Below, piece by piece: positions 49,660 to 61,100 of a stretch of DNA of 64,000 nucleotides (position 1 is the first letter of the stretch; each line of letters opens with the position of its first letter). The notes below the pieces were generated by a model that was given only the letters and a program-made list of their open reading frames with translations, made no database searches and was not told the DNA's origin. The translations under genes were made by a program, and so were the position numbers. This DNA is from Paenibacillus kobensis NBRC 15729 (GTDB lineage: Bacteria; Bacillota; Bacilli; Paenibacillales; Paenibacillaceae): the NCBI RefSeq assembly GCF_004000825.1, contig NZ_BILZ01000003.1, positions 62,001-126,000 of the forward strand. Direction: 5' to 3'.

Positions 49660-50937
49660 TTACTTTATATCGATTACGGCAGTCCAGCTGGCGGCGTCCC
49701 ACGTTACCGCAGCGTCTAAAGCTTCACTTGCGAAGCGGAGCGGCACGAATGTAAATCCGTTCTTATCGGTGAATGGGGCTGTGACTAGCGTGATCCGCTT
49801 GCCGTCGACTGTGGCGGACTTGTTGCCGATCTGCAGGTGGATTGCGGTACTGTCCTTGATGATGTCGATGGACTTATCCTTCGCATTGTAGGATATGGTT
49901 GCGCCGAGTTTCTCGAATACCCCGCGAAGAGGGATAAATGTGCTGCCTGTTATCATCCGAGGCTGAGGGCTTACGGTTATGTAGGTACCGTTCAGCTGGA
50001 TACCAATGTTGTTCTGGCTGTATGGTGCGGCGGCGCTCTCCGTGGTGAAAGACCATGTCTTATTGAAGGTCTTGCCTGCGTCGGAACCTGCCCAAGGCGT
50101 GAACGTTACCGAGACGGTGTAGGTCTCGTTGTACGCCAATGGAGACTGCGGAATGATATGCCAGTAGTTCGTTGCAACAAAAGGATGAAACAACGGTATT
50201 GAATCACCTGCACGGTCGGTGAGGGTTACATCTATGCCTTCCAACAGATATGGGGTCTTGATCGTAATAATCTGCCCCGACCGAGCTGTCCCGAATTGCT
50301 CGAGGGGGTTCGGGATTTCATGCCCGGAGAAAGTCGTCATCACGTTAGTCTGGCCATCGTAGGGGTATGTGGCGTATCCCATGGTATTGGCCGCGCAAGC
50401 AATCTCGATGACGACGGCACTGCCGTACACGCCGACACCGATTTCCGTGGCATCCGGTGCAATCAACGGCTCGCGGTGGTACGCGGTGTTCAGAAACTCC
50501 TCTATGATCGCGTGCGGGTCGCTTTCGTCCACGGTTATAATTTCCCAGGTGGGGATTGATGTATCGCCACCGACGGCGTGGATTCGATCGGCGTGAGTCA
50601 CCCCCGTGAACCCTTGACCGCGCGGGTTCTCGTCGTGGTTGTAGTAGACGTTGGCGATCATGTACACCGCGTGGTTCTGAGCTGCCTTGGTGAGATACGG
50701 GTTGAGCTTGACTGCGGGCAACCCCATTGCGGTCCGAACCGCGTTAAGCTCATCCAAAATTCGCACCGCGTAGCTCGTGCCGCTGTCGTCAGACGAGACG
50801 GGTTGTGTTGCCGATGCGGACAATGTTCCTGCCGCGGACGATGTAGCGGATGCGGATGATACCTCCAATAATGTTGAGGCTAGACTCCCCAACAGCACCG
50901 CAAGGACCATACTTATTGTGCCAAACTGCTTGTTCAT
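49660..50937 (-). CDS. Secreted CAP-domain protein with C-terminal stalk domain
   Basis: Exported protein of 425 aa: signal peptide 1-31 (cleavage near SSASA), CAP/SCP-PR1 domain about 55-190 (LDELNAVRTAMGLPAVKLNP, AAQNHAVYMIANVYYNHDEN, EEFLNTAYHREPLIAPDATE, IGVGVYG), an Ig-like middle (YNETYTVSVTFTPWAGSDAG), and a C-terminal copper-amine-oxidase N-terminal-like (stalk) domain (TFIPLRGVFEKLGATISYNA, FTFVPLRFASEALDAAVTWD). The YkwD-like CAP histidines and glutamate are present. Start follows GGGAGGT. It lies 84 bp downstream of the giant SLH gene, separated by a terminator, and both proteins are probably wall-associated. Confidence 0.9.
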   Translation of the reverse strand: MNKQFGTISMVLAVLLGSLASTLLEVSSASATSSAAGTLSASATQPVSSDDSGTSYAVRILDELNAVRTAMGLPAVKLNPYLTKAAQNHAVYMIANVYYNHDENPRGQGFTGVTHADRIHAVGGDTSIPTWEIITVDESDPHAIIEEFLNTAYHREPLIAPDATEIGVGVYGSAVVIEIACAANTMGYATYPYDGQTNVMTTFSGHEIPNPLEQFGTARSGQIITIKTPYLLEGIDVTLTDRAGDSIPLFHPFVATNYWHIIPQSPLAYNETYTVSVTFTPWAGSDAGKTFNKTWSFTTESAAAPYSQNNIGIQLNGTYITVSPQPRMITGSTFIPLRGVFEKLGATISYNAKDKSIDIIKDSTAIHLQIGNKSATVDGKRITLVTAPFTDKNGFTFVPLRFASEALDAAVTWDAASWTAVIDIK

Positions 50938-50965
50938 GATAGACCTCCCGCGTTGGTTATAGTGA

Positions 50966-51000
50966 AAAGGACTTTTCCGTTATCGGGAAAAGCCCTTTAC
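50966..51000 (-). terminator. Terminator of giant SLH gene
   Basis: Stem AAAGGGCTTTTCC with GGAAAAGTCCTTTT on the minus strand. May allow partial read-through into the CAP gene. Confidence 0.75.
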
Positions 51001-51021
51001 CAAGTCATCCAAGCGTTCTAA

Positions 51022-54000
51022 TTAAATTGTGATCGGAGCATCGCCAGTGAACGTACCGAAGTCACTGAGCATCGCGCCTGCTGTGTTAACAATTGTACCG
51101 TTGTTGGTGATCGTACCGAAGTTCGTAAGATAGCTGTTGTTCGTGATCGTTCCGGCGTTCGTGATTATCCCGGCATTCGTGATCATGTTATTATTCGTGA
51201 TCATACCATTGTTCGTGATGACGCCAGTACCAGCATTGCCTGTGATAGTGCCGTTATTGATCACAGTCGCTGAGCTTGGAATATGGAATGTGCCGTCAAC
51301 GATCACCGTTGCTGCCATAGACAGCGTAACGGTACCATCCACATTCAACGCGGCACCCTCTAAGATGTTCCAGTAATAGCCGTCGCCCGATATCGTATCC
51401 CGCACATTCAGCGTCGAGCCTGCGAGAACCTCAATATTGCCATTCACCGTAGAGTCGCTCACATTCAGCGTCGAGCCTTCGTCAATGGTCAAGGTGTAGC
51501 CGCTTAACGCCGTACCGCTCATATTCAGCGTTACGCCCTTCGGGAGGGTCCAATCACCCGTCAGCGCAGCACCGACTAAGGATACTTCTGTTGCAGATAC
51601 GGCAGTGACAGTCGCTGACGTCAAATCTAATGCTCCAGAACTGGTGATCCAGTCAGGAAGTATAGGCGCGGCAACCTGCACAGCATTCGTTACCGTGCTG
51701 ATTACCATACCAAGACCTTCATTAGCCCCGTACACCCAGACTTGCAGCTTCTTGCCTGCGTCTCCCGCCGCAACCGTATAGCTCGCGGTTCTATTTCCCG
51801 CACCTGCAGCAGGCACATACCGGTCGCTTCCGGCTATATCTTGTACCATCCATTCAAAAGCCGCGCGGTTGCCTGCCGGGTTGCCATCCCCCATCGTTAC
51901 GACAGCATTAAGGGTATCGCCGACTTGAGGGGACAGATTGTCAATCGTGACACCTGTAATATATACGCCTGCCGCACTTGTAGGATCGCTTGTTACGGCT
52001 CCCGCCGATCGACCCATATACGACACTACAACTCGCAGTTGTTTGCCCGCATCTGCTCTCGCCACCATGTAGCTCGCGGTTGTACTGCCCGTACCGGCGG
52101 CATTCGCGTACGTTCCGCTGCCTGCTGCCGTCTCGGCTTGCCATTGATACGTCACTTGACTACCTGGGGCACTGCCGTCCCCCATGGTCACAATGGCGGT
52201 AAGCGTATCGCCAACGGCTGGATACAAATTGTCGATCGTGACATCCGTGATCGGAACGGTCACTGCGCTCGTTGTTGCGGTCTTCGTGCCGGCAACCGGG
52301 CTTACTCCCGTCACCACCACTTGCAGTTTCTTGCCCATGTCCGCGGCTGCAACCGTGTAATTCGCTGTTGCATTCCCCGTACCTGTGGCATTCATGTACG
52401 TTCCGCTGGTTGCCGTCTCGACTTGCCATTGATACGTCACACGGCTGCCTGCAGCATTACCATCACCGATCGTTACATTGGCATTCAAAGTGTCCCCTAC
52501 TGCAGGGGTGGTATTGTCGACACTTACCTTAGTTATCGTGTAATCAGGTGTCCACTGTGCGACATAAGTGACATTCTCGGCAGGCATTGCATTCGGAATA
52601 GCAGGGGACCATCCCGCGAATACATAGCCTGCCCTTGTAATCGGCATTCCCGATAGCAGATACGTAGAATCCCCATACCGCATATTTAGCGAGTAACTGC
52701 TTGTCCCGCCATTGATAACCCCTCCATTGGGGTCAAGCGTTGCCTTGTAGATATTTTTCTTGTAGTACAGCTTCAATTGAAGCGGGCTGCTCTTCGAATC
52801 GATGACTGTGCCCGATGCAACTGTAGCTGTCACGGCTGAGTCCAGCGTGTAGCCCTCATAACTCTTCGGTGTTGCCGTGACCGTCGCGCCTACGATACCG
52901 CTTAACGTTTCTTTTTCCGTTACGGTATATTGCGCATTGTAATCCGGCCTGTAATGGGTCACCGTATACGAAGCCGTCTTCGCGCTCCACTGTGCGGTGA
53001 AGCTGACATCATGCGCTGGCATCGTTGCCGGAATGGCAGGCGACCATCCAGAGAGTACCTCCGTTCCATTGGTCACAGAAGGCATCGGTATGCTGACCCC
53101 ATACGGAACCGTTAATGCTGAGACACTGCCTGAGCCGCCGTTGGGATCAAATGCTGCTGTATACGTATTGCGCTTGTAGTACAATTTGAGAACCGTAGAG
53201 CCATCCGCTGCTATTGTGCTCGACTTAACGGTACCCTGAACACTGCTGTCAAAAGTAAAGCCCTCATAATCCTTAGGCGTCACCGCGCTCGTGACGGCAT
53301 CTGTTGAACCGATATGATCTTCAACGTCGGTAACGGTGTAGGTATCGGCAAGAGCGGGAACCTTTGATTTCCATACATAATTTTTGGTAACGGGATCGCG
53401 CACTAGTTCAGGGTAAGTATTCGTAACCCAGTAACCCTCTACGGTAGTCTTGGAGGTATCCTGCTTCAAGTGAACGACCGTATAATGCACATCATCTCTA
53501 GCCTTCCACTGTGCGGTGTACGTAGTATCTTGATCCGGTACCGTACTTGGGATAGCCGGTGACCAACCGGCGAATGTATAGCCCGGCCTTGACATGACAG
53601 GCATCTTCCAGGTGAAGGCGCTCTTGGATTCAAGGGACAAGGTATAGAAGGCGCCGTTATTAGGCCCATAGCCTTGATTAAAGTTCATTTTCACCGTAAT
53701 AGGCACATATAAAATATTCACATTGGTCGAACCATCATTATTAATCATTGACGATGACAGTGTCACTCCGCAGTTGAGACAAGTATACTTCTGCGCCGTG
53801 AAACGGTTGTTTATGTCGCTAGGAAGACTGACCTTCGCATAAGTGGTTCCTTTGTAGGTTTCTGTCGCCTCAAGGGTATACTGCGAAAGGTCATAGCTGC
53901 CATAATCATGAACCGGCTTAGCCAGATAGTAGTTTACTTTGTACGGCGTATCCGTCCGCGGCTTCCAGTGAGCATAGAAGTGTGTGGTATGATTCTTTGC

Positions 54001-57000
54001 TATCTCTGCCCATGTCGGCATAACAGTCGGAAGCGTAACCTTCGTACCGGATTGCATATCCGTATACCATCCCTCAAAGGTCATTCCTGGATATACAGGA
54101 TCGGGAACGGCGGCAATAGGGTCTCCGGGTTGCCCCTTGATCGTGATAGCACTACCACTACCATTCATTGGATTCAGATCAAAGACAGTATCGTTCACTT
54201 TAAAATTAACGGTCACTGGAACCGTGCGCGTCGGCGCGAGCGCCATTGCGCCGCTATTATATTTGATAGTCAGAGAGCCCGTCGCATGAACCGGGAAGCC
54301 CTTGCTCTTCTGTGTGCGCAGCTCTTGTGAAATCTCGATGCGATTGGTCTCCATATCATACGTGAAATCGCTGCTATTGGACGTGATGGTGAAATTGTGA
54401 CGATCCAGCAGTGTCTTGGTCGTATCACCTGTCTTGATGTTCATGAATTCCATTCGCATATAGTTACCGCTTAATTGATTCTGATTATACATATACTCTG
54501 GATTCAGATAAAAGGCTGTGATATCAACAGGGGATATATCGGATTGCGGGTAAGCGAAATCCACCACATTCGTGACATCTCCGGCTGATAAAAGCGGCTT
54601 CTCATATTCAACCAGTTTTTCATCGGCTGTAACAAAGTCATCAAACAATTGCGCCCCAACTTCGACCTCCACGTACATGCCAAGCTCCAAATACAGTGCA
54701 CCCAGAGTCGTCGTTGTCTTCACACCGCCTGATTTCTTCAGCTCATAGTAGAAGTATCCCCATAATTTGACGTATACGCCAGGCTCCACGGAGATGCCGA
54801 TACTGTCCCACTCGACGCTTCCAATGCCTGCCTTCAACTCCACCTGAAGACCCGCTCTCAATCCGAGCGTACCCAATACATAAAACTTAAAGTTGTAATC
54901 TCCATCGCCAGGCAAGCTTACGGTGTCACTGCTGCCTGAGAAGCTAAGAACGCGCACGGTAGCTGAATACCGCTTGGCACTCTTATAACTGAAATCAATA
55001 CCTACCGTCAGATTCACATTAGCACTGACAACGAAGTTTACGGTAAGCTTGATCTCAACAATTCCAACGATCACTCTTTGGCTTCGACTAAAGAGTTCTT
55101 TATTAATTAATGAAACCCATTCCGTATCGTTTTCCAGTATTTTTTTATACTTATCCTTCAGTGTAGCCGCGTCTAATCCGGTATCCTTCGCACCCTCAAT
55201 CAACGCTTTGAGTTGTGGCGCGATATTCTGTAATTGCTCTAGTTTCTCGTCTTCCTTGGCTAGCAGCCAGTCCTTTAATACATCCCCTAGCTGACTATGC
55301 TTGACGGTGGCGATCTCCGCCGTTATGTTGATCCCGGTATATGTATAGGCATCTAGGCTAGCCGTGATCACATAGTCTTCAAGGGTATACCAGTAAGGAA
55401 CGCATATTCCAAAGACACATACTTCATTCCAATGACCTTGGGTATCCCCATTAATACCAAGATCAAGGTACATTTCTTCGACAAAGGTGCTGGTCAGATG
55501 GATGACGATGTCGCTCTTATCATTGATACGAATAACAATATCGGCGGCCACTTGCAGAGAAACACTTACACCGGAGGTTTTTCCGGAAATGTTTTTCAAT
55601 GTAGTGCCTACTGAAGGTACCACCGTCAGATTTTTCACTTCTACTTTGGAGCCCGCGCTTACTGCAGCCATTGGGGCAATCGCATCGTACTGCTGCTTGA
55701 AGCTGTCGGTGCGTATCGCCAAGTCGGCCAAATAATCGGCAGCTTCATTGACGAATCCGCTGGCTATCGCTTGCTGCTTGACTTCCCCTTCCAGCTTCGC
55801 GACGTTCTCGTCAGACAATAACTGACCGCCGTCGAGCTGTTGTTTCTGATAGACATTCAGAGCGCTCGTCACTTGCTCCTGCGTGGCATCGGTATACGTA
55901 ATAATATCCATCTCTGCTGCCTGTGTGATCGACGTGATGCGACCATACGTTACCGTACCATTGCGGCTGCCGGATTCACCATGAATGAAACCGATAAAGT
56001 CGCCCGCATTGACAACAGTGAGTTCATTCAGACCAAATGGCGCAAACTGAGGGTCACTATAGTTCATCGTGGCATGCTCTACCGTGATGGAATGGTTATC
56101 CGGGTCTCCATCCGTGTCCGCCGTCGGGCTCACAGGAAGAATATCGGGTTTGGTCAATACTTTCTTGGAATCCGCATGGGTATACGTGTAGGTATTACCG
56201 CTGATCGCTGTGATCTGTACGTAGGCGACATTGCCGTCATCGGCGTTATCCACCGTACGCAGATCAGGGCGAACCCCTTCGTAGACCGCAACGGTATCTC
56301 CCACTTGCATCACGGTGCTGCCGTCGTAATCAAATGTACCGTTAGTCGCATTCGCTTCGCTTAATTTTGCTCCACTGCCGCCTATTGTTGTCGTTATAAC
56401 CGGAATCGATGGGGAGCCCACATCCGCGCCGTCTAGCATCATATTCGATACATCCGCGAATGATAGATAGATCATGTCTGGATTAAGCGGTAAGTTCATC
56501 ACTTCTTGTTTGGCGATGGCAAAAACATAGATGGTGGTCGTGGCATCTTGACCATCGTAAGACAGGTTGGCATCCGTCAACGTGAGTTGATACGTGTGGC
56601 CTTCCTCGAATTTGCCGTCTTGCGCTGCGGACTTCACGGTGAAGTGACCATTCGCGCCAGTGACGACGATACCTGCAAATGCAGGATTCGCCGAGGATTT
56701 GAACGTCATACCCGCTTGCACTTGGGCAGCCGTCATTTTACCTGTTGCATCGGTCACGTTGATGGTGAAGTTCGGCGCTACATCCAGCACCGATACACTT
56801 GGAATACTCGCCACAGCCAGATCAGGGCTGCCAATATAATTGGCATACAGCGTCATATTGCCGGTAACCGTATCGTCGTCCATGACGGGTTGGGTAAGAG
56901 CACTGTCCTTATACCAACCTTGAAAAATATACCCTTGCTTCACTGGAGCCGGGAGACTGCTTAGTGATTCACTTGAATTCAGCGTGAGGCTATTAATAGC

Positions 57001-57936
57001 GGAGCCGCCATTGGTCTCAAACGCGATGGTATAGTTAGAAGTGCCTGATCCAGTGCCAGTGCCAGTGTCAGTGTCACTGCCACCAGAGTCCGGGCCTGTT
57101 GTCGTTGGCGTAGATGGTATTGTTGTTGGCTCTGCTGGTTCAGTTGGTTCTGCTGGTTCGGTTGGCTGTGCTGGTTCAGTTGGCTCGGAGGCTGCTCCCG
57201 CCTTCACAACCTCGTTGCTGCGCATGGCAAAAGTAGCTGCCTCAGCACGGGTAGCCCTGAATTGTGGATTGAAATTTCCATTAGCATCTCCAGCAAGCAA
57301 GCCCGCCTGCCAAAGCTTGACTATCGCATCCGCCGCCCATGGTGATATCTTGGATAGGTCGTTCGGTTTCGTCGTTACGCTGATGTTCGTCTGATATGGT
57401 ATGTTTAAGACTTCGAAAAACCGCAAAGTCAGCGTTGCCATCTGTTCTCTGGTGATCGCCGTGTCTGGCGCAAATTTATTGTTGCCCGTACCGCTTGTAA
57501 TGCCTCTTTCCACGGCCCATTGCACATAAGGTGCATACCAAGCATCTGATTTTACGTCTGCGAATGCGGAAGTTTGATATTTACTTACATCAACTCCAGC
57601 AATACGCCCGAGTACAGTTACATACATGCCGCGAGTCATTGTTCCGTTAGGCGAGAAACTATCATTACCTGTACCGCCGAATATTCCATTCTGTTGTACA
57701 TACGTGACCGCATTATAGAACCAGTCCGTCGGCTTTACATCCTTGAAGGAATTTGGAACGGTTTGTTGCGTGTTAGAACCGTTCGCAGCAGCCAACGTTG
57801 TATTTGGCGACACATCATGCCAATTCATTGTCGATGGTGTACCGACAGTATTGGCCTCAGCAGCAAAGATCTGAGTCGGTACAAACGATACGAGAATCGT
57901 GAACGTAAGCAATAAACTTAATAATCGTTTATACAT
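51022..57936 (-). CDS. Giant SLH-domain surface protein, 2304 aa
   Basis: Secreted wall-attached protein. Order: signal peptide 1-26; three SLH domains (64-110, 124-175, 194-240; for example FKDVKPTDWFYNAVTYVQQN, TRAEAATFAMRS) that bind pyruvylated wall polymer; PTEPAEP-rich linker 250-280 and a Gly/Thr/Ser stretch; one InlB-type repeat (302-365, GYIFQGWYKDS); a long unrecognised region (about 370-1230) of beta-rich and one helical segment with a CVFGIC pair; several more InlB-type/MucBP-like repeats (about 1310-1880, with GWSPAIP); three Ig-like repeats (VDNTTPAVGDTLNANV type); and a C-terminal Asn/Gly beta-helix of TITNNG-type rungs. Start follows AGGAGGGG. Function likely adhesion or S-layer decoration; the middle is novel. 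Confidence 0.92.
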   Translation of the reverse strand: MYKRLLSLLLTFTILVSFVPTQIFAAEANTVGTPSTMNWHDVSPNTTLAAANGSNTQQTVPNSFKDVKPTDWFYNAVTYVQQNGIFGGTGNDSFSPNGTMTRGMYVTVLGRIAGVDVSKYQTSAFADVKSDAWYAPYVQWAVERGITSGTGNNKFAPDTAITREQMATLTLRFFEVLNIPYQTNISVTTKPNDLSKISPWAADAIVKLWQAGLLAGDANGNFNPQFRATRAEAATFAMRSNEVVKAGAASEPTEPAQPTEPAEPTEPAEPTTIPSTPTTTGPDSGGSDTDTGTGTGSGTSNYTIAFETNGGSAINSLTLNSSESLSSLPAPVKQGYIFQGWYKDSALTQPVMDDDTVTGNMTLYANYIGSPDLAVASIPSVSVLDVAPNFTINVTDATGKMTAAQVQAGMTFKSSANPAFAGIVVTGANGHFTVKSAAQDGKFEEGHTYQLTLTDANLSYDGQDATTTIYVFAIAKQEVMNLPLNPDMIYLSFADVSNMMLDGADVGSPSIPVITTTIGGSGAKLSEANATNGTFDYDGSTVMQVGDTVAVYEGVRPDLRTVDNADDGNVAYVQITAISGNTYTYTHADSKKVLTKPDILPVSPTADTDGDPDNHSITVEHATMNYSDPQFAPFGLNELTVVNAGDFIGFIHGESGSRNGTVTYGRITSITQAAEMDIITYTDATQEQVTSALNVYQKQQLDGGQLLSDENVAKLEGEVKQQAIASGFVNEAADYLADLAIRTDSFKQQYDAIAPMAAVSAGSKVEVKNLTVVPSVGTTLKNISGKTSGVSVSLQVAADIVIRINDKSDIVIHLTSTFVEEMYLDLGINGDTQGHWNEVCVFGICVPYWYTLEDYVITASLDAYTYTGINITAEIATVKHSQLGDVLKDWLLAKEDEKLEQLQNIAPQLKALIEGAKDTGLDAATLKDKYKKILENDTEWVSLINKELFSRSQRVIVGIVEIKLTVNFVVSANVNLTVGIDFSYKSAKRYSATVRVLSFSGSSDTVSLPGDGDYNFKFYVLGTLGLRAGLQVELKAGIGSVEWDSIGISVEPGVYVKLWGYFYYELKKSGGVKTTTTLGALYLELGMYVEVEVGAQLFDDFVTADEKLVEYEKPLLSAGDVTNVVDFAYPQSDISPVDITAFYLNPEYMYNQNQLSGNYMRMEFMNIKTGDTTKTLLDRHNFTITSNSSDFTYDMETNRIEISQELRTQKSKGFPVHATGSLTIKYNSGAMALAPTRTVPVTVNFKVNDTVFDLNPMNGSGSAITIKGQPGDPIAAVPDPVYPGMTFEGWYTDMQSGTKVTLPTVMPTWAEIAKNHTTHFYAHWKPRTDTPYKVNYYLAKPVHDYGSYDLSQYTLEATETYKGTTYAKVSLPSDINNRFTAQKYTCLNCGVTLSSSMINNDGSTNVNILYVPITVKMNFNQGYGPNNGAFYTLSLESKSAFTWKMPVMSRPGYTFAGWSPAIPSTVPDQDTTYTAQWKARDDVHYTVVHLKQDTSKTTVEGYWVTNTYPELVRDPVTKNYVWKSKVPALADTYTVTDVEDHIGSTDAVTSAVTPKDYEGFTFDSSVQGTVKSSTIAADGSTVLKLYYKRNTYTAAFDPNGGSGSVSALTVPYGVSIPMPSVTNGTEVLSGWSPAIPATMPAHDVSFTAQWSAKTASYTVTHYRPDYNAQYTVTEKETLSGIVGATVTATPKSYEGYTLDSAVTATVASGTVIDSKSSPLQLKLYYKKNIYKATLDPNGGVINGGTSSYSLNMRYGDSTYLLSGMPITRAGYVFAGWSPAIPNAMPAENVTYVAQWTPDYTITKVSVDNTTPAVGDTLNANVTIGDGNAAGSRVTYQWQVETATSGTYMNATGTGNATANYTVAAADMGKKLQVVVTGVSPVAGTKTATTSAVTVPITDVTIDNLYPAVGDTLTAIVTMGDGSAPGSQVTYQWQAETAAGSGTYANAAGTGSTTASYMVARADAGKQLRVVVSYMGRSAGAVTSDPTSAAGVYITGVTIDNLSPQVGDTLNAVVTMGDGNPAGNRAAFEWMVQDIAGSDRYVPAAGAGNRTASYTVAAGDAGKKLQVWVYGANEGLGMVISTVTNAVQVAAPILPDWITSSGALDLTSATVTAVSATEVSLVGAALTGDWTLPKGVTLNMSGTALSGYTLTIDEGSTLNVSDSTVNGNIEVLAGSTLNVRDTISGDGYYWNILEGAALNVDGTVTLSMAATVIVDGTFHIPSSATVINNGTITGNAGTGVITNNGMITNNNMITNAGIITNAGTITNNSYLTNFGTITNNGTIVNTAGAMLSDFGTFTGDAPITI
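51072..51250 (-). repeat. Short-period repeats coding for NNG-type beta-helix rungs
   Basis: Near-tandem 18-24 bp units sharing ATCACGAA (read on the minus strand), coding for ITN-N/A-G-type rungs. Coding minisatellite likely to vary in copy number. Confidence 0.7.
51690..52560 (-). repeat. Three Ig-like coding modules of about 290 bp
   Basis: Each module has a P.VGDTL, GDG..AGS/N and A(G/M)K(Q/K)LQV-type core. They are moderately similar at DNA level. Confidence 0.75.
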
Positions 57937-58067
57937 GGCGTTTCCCCTCCTGCAATTTTTCTACACTTTCCTACAAAACTATCAATTTAAGAACAATTTG
58001 CTTCACCCTATCACAGCCAGGCTAAACAAAACCTAAACAAATCGATTTCTACGTAGAATTTTGTCGA

Positions 58068-58108
58068 TAAAAAAAAGCATCCCTCAGTCATCTTTAATGA
58101 CTAAGGGA
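58068..58108 (-). terminator. Terminator of MalT-BTAD gene
   Basis: Stem TCCCTTAGTCAT with ATGACTGAGGGA, then TGCTTTTTTTTA on the minus strand. Confidence 0.93.
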
Positions 58109-58133
58109 CACTCCCCTTTTGGCGAAAAAGCGT

Positions 58134-61100
58134 TCAATTCAGAGGTAAATTCGTCTTGTTCTTATCTTCAAAATGCAGCAATCTCCTGACCGCTTCCTTC
58201 GGCTCAATCCCAAGCTCGGTCTGCAGCATTACCCGGAGCGCCTCATATTGCTTGATCGCCATAAAGCGTTCGTTCGCCAGCAATAGCACACGAATGAGCA
58301 GCTCATGAATGTACTCATTCAGCGGATCATGCGAGAGCGCCTGCCGCAGCAGTTCCGCAGCGGCATGATATTGCCCTCTCCTCTCCTCACGTTCATGGAG
58401 ACGAAGCAGCATCGCAACGTACTCGCTTTCCAAGCGGATACGCGCCGGTTCAGCCCACTCGTATGAAGTGCCCGCCATATAGCCCTCTCCATATAATTGA
58501 ATAAATTCGCTGGCATAACTGCTCAACGCATGGTCATCGATTTGCGCCTGAGCAGCCAGCAAGCGATCCCACTCATCGAGATCACAGTCCAACTGGCTCA
58601 GATCGATACGGTAACCGCCTTCCACATGCCGAACGATACCATCCAATCCGATTTTACTCAAAGCTTTGCGCAGAAAATGTGTCGTCGTATTAAACTGGGC
58701 CCCTGCCCGTTCGACATCCACCTCTCCCCACAAACCATCGAGAATGCGGTCTCTGCTCACCGACTCGCCGCGATGATGAACGAGAAAGGCCATTAACTCC
58801 TCGGTTTTGGATGTCCGCCACTTGATTGCAGCACCGTTCTCTGTTTCTAAGCGCACCCGTCCGAAACATCGAACCTTGATTCGTGGAGGCGACGGATACC
58901 CATCGAACGCTTGCAGCACGAGATTCGCATACCTCGACATATCCATCGATCCCGCACCTTTGTCTCCATACGACTGCACATAATGGGACAGCAGTTCCTT
59001 CATCTCCGGTCCTTCATCGATGAAGCTGCGAATGAACCCTTGAGGTTCAGCGAGACGTAACGCGGCATCCAGCTTCTCAAGCGCCAGCTCAATCCGATTG
59101 TCGCGATACAACGTCACGCTTTGCATGATCCTAACGTAAATACGATCCCGCAGCCGGTCTTCCTTCGTCAACAGCTGATAGACCTTCTCCGCGAGTGACA
59201 GCGCCTGTTCGAACTGACCGCAGGCGGTGAGCACGCGAATAAGCACCAACTGTTCGATCACTTTGTCGAGCGCAGCTTCGTCCGTATGCGACAGTCCGCA
59301 TTGCGCCAACCATCGGCCGGCTGACTCCAAATTCCCTTGGCGTACGGCCAAGCTCGCCTGCTCCGCTTCGATTTTGCGCATGAACGTATCGTAGTCAGGT
59401 GAATCAATCTTCAATTTAAGCTGTTCTAACAGCTTCGCGGCCTCTATAGAATGGCCCTTTGCTTGCTGAATTCTCGATGCCGCCACTTCGATCTGATATC
59501 GGTTACGAGGAACCGGAGCGTATTCCTCCGTTCGCATAATGCGGTTGATCCAATCCTCCGCTTCCTCTAACCGGTTCCACTCGCACAATAGCTTGGCGTA
59601 TGAAGCATACATGGGCATCGCATACGGATGGTTGACGCGTTCCCGCCAATATTCCATCATTCTGATAAAAAATGAAGCCGCACCCTGATAGTCATTGATG
59701 TAGCTCATATGATCATCGAACTCTTCGAGCGCATAATGCTTATTGTTGCCGCCTTGAATAAATAAGCTATGCTCGGGTGCATACACATCACCACGGATGA
59801 AGAAGTCCGCTGTTCCCGCAAGGTCTCGGTTAACAAAAGCCGCAGCACCGCAAAACGAGTAGATTTCTCCCATCATCATGCGCCATAGGTCTGCGTCCAT
59901 ATCGTCTTTCATCGCTTCGAATCGGATTCGAAGACGTTCTGCCCGACCCGGAATGATGTCGAATTGCCTTACACCGAGAATGACATACAAACAAAAAAGC
60001 TCAACTAGCGGCCGACTTGACACGTATTGCTCCGGCACTTGCATTACCCAACGCGCGACAACGACGTTTTTGCCTTCAAGAAATGCATATAAATGCGCTT
60101 CGATCAGGCGAACGACATCCTCATACTGTTGTCCTGCCAAATAATGCTCCGCCGCTTCTTCGATGAAGCGATGATGTTCAAACCATTGTGCAGCTCGCAC
60201 GTTCGTCTGAATCCACAGCTCGGGCTCCGTTCGAGCGAGCTTCGACTGCAGAAAGTCAGACAACAGGTGGTGATAGCGATACCACTGGCGTTGCTCATCC
60301 AGCGGAATGATGAATAGTTGAAGCTGTTCCAGCTGTTCCAGCTGTTGCTGACCTTTCGCCTGCCCTGTCACCGCCTCGCACAAGGCATAATTCATCTGGT
60401 TCAGCACGGAGGTTTGCAGCAAAAAGTCGCGCGTCGCCTCCGGCAGATCGCGAAAGACTTCCTCCAGCAAGTAATCGGATATATGCTGCTGACGGCCGCT
60501 GAATTGGCGGATCGATTCGGATACATTGCCGCTTCGCTGCAATGAGATTGCCGCAAGCCGCAACCCGCTAATCCAACCTTCGGTTTGGTCGTACAGCAGA
60601 CTGATCTGCTTTGCCGACAGTCTCAATTCCGTCGTGTTGCGGAAGAAATCGTATACTTCCTCCGGCCGGAACCGTAATTGCTCGATCGTAAGCCGCTGCA
60701 TCTCTCCTTTCGCGAACAGTCTTGTTGTCGGAAAGGGGAGGTCGTTGCGGCTTGCGATATATACATGAATATGATTCGGGAGAAATTCGAGCAGATAGCT
60801 CATCGACTTCTGGATGGCCGGCATCGTCACCAGATGATAATCGTCAAACATGACGACCAGCTCGTCCGTCAGCCGATCCAGCTCATTCAGTAGCGCAGTC
60901 ATCGCCGGTTCCAATGATGCGGAAGACGCGGAAGGTCCCTCCGCCAGCAGCGGCCCCACGGTCAGGCCAAACCCTGCGACTCGGTTCTGAATCGAAGCGA
61001 TGACCGTATTCCAGAACGTAATCCAGTCATCATCCTGCTTGCCTAGTGACACCCATGCAACAAGTCGGCCGCTTTGTTTGGCCCACCCGCTTAACGCCGT

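Noticed and set aside
51072-51250. CRISPR-like short repeats
   Set aside because: In frame within the giant protein and coding for beta-helix rungs.
51742-52656. 304-codon plus-strand frame inside the giant SLH gene
   Set aside because: Arg/Cys/His-rich translation typical of an antisense shadow over Ig-like repeats; no start signal.
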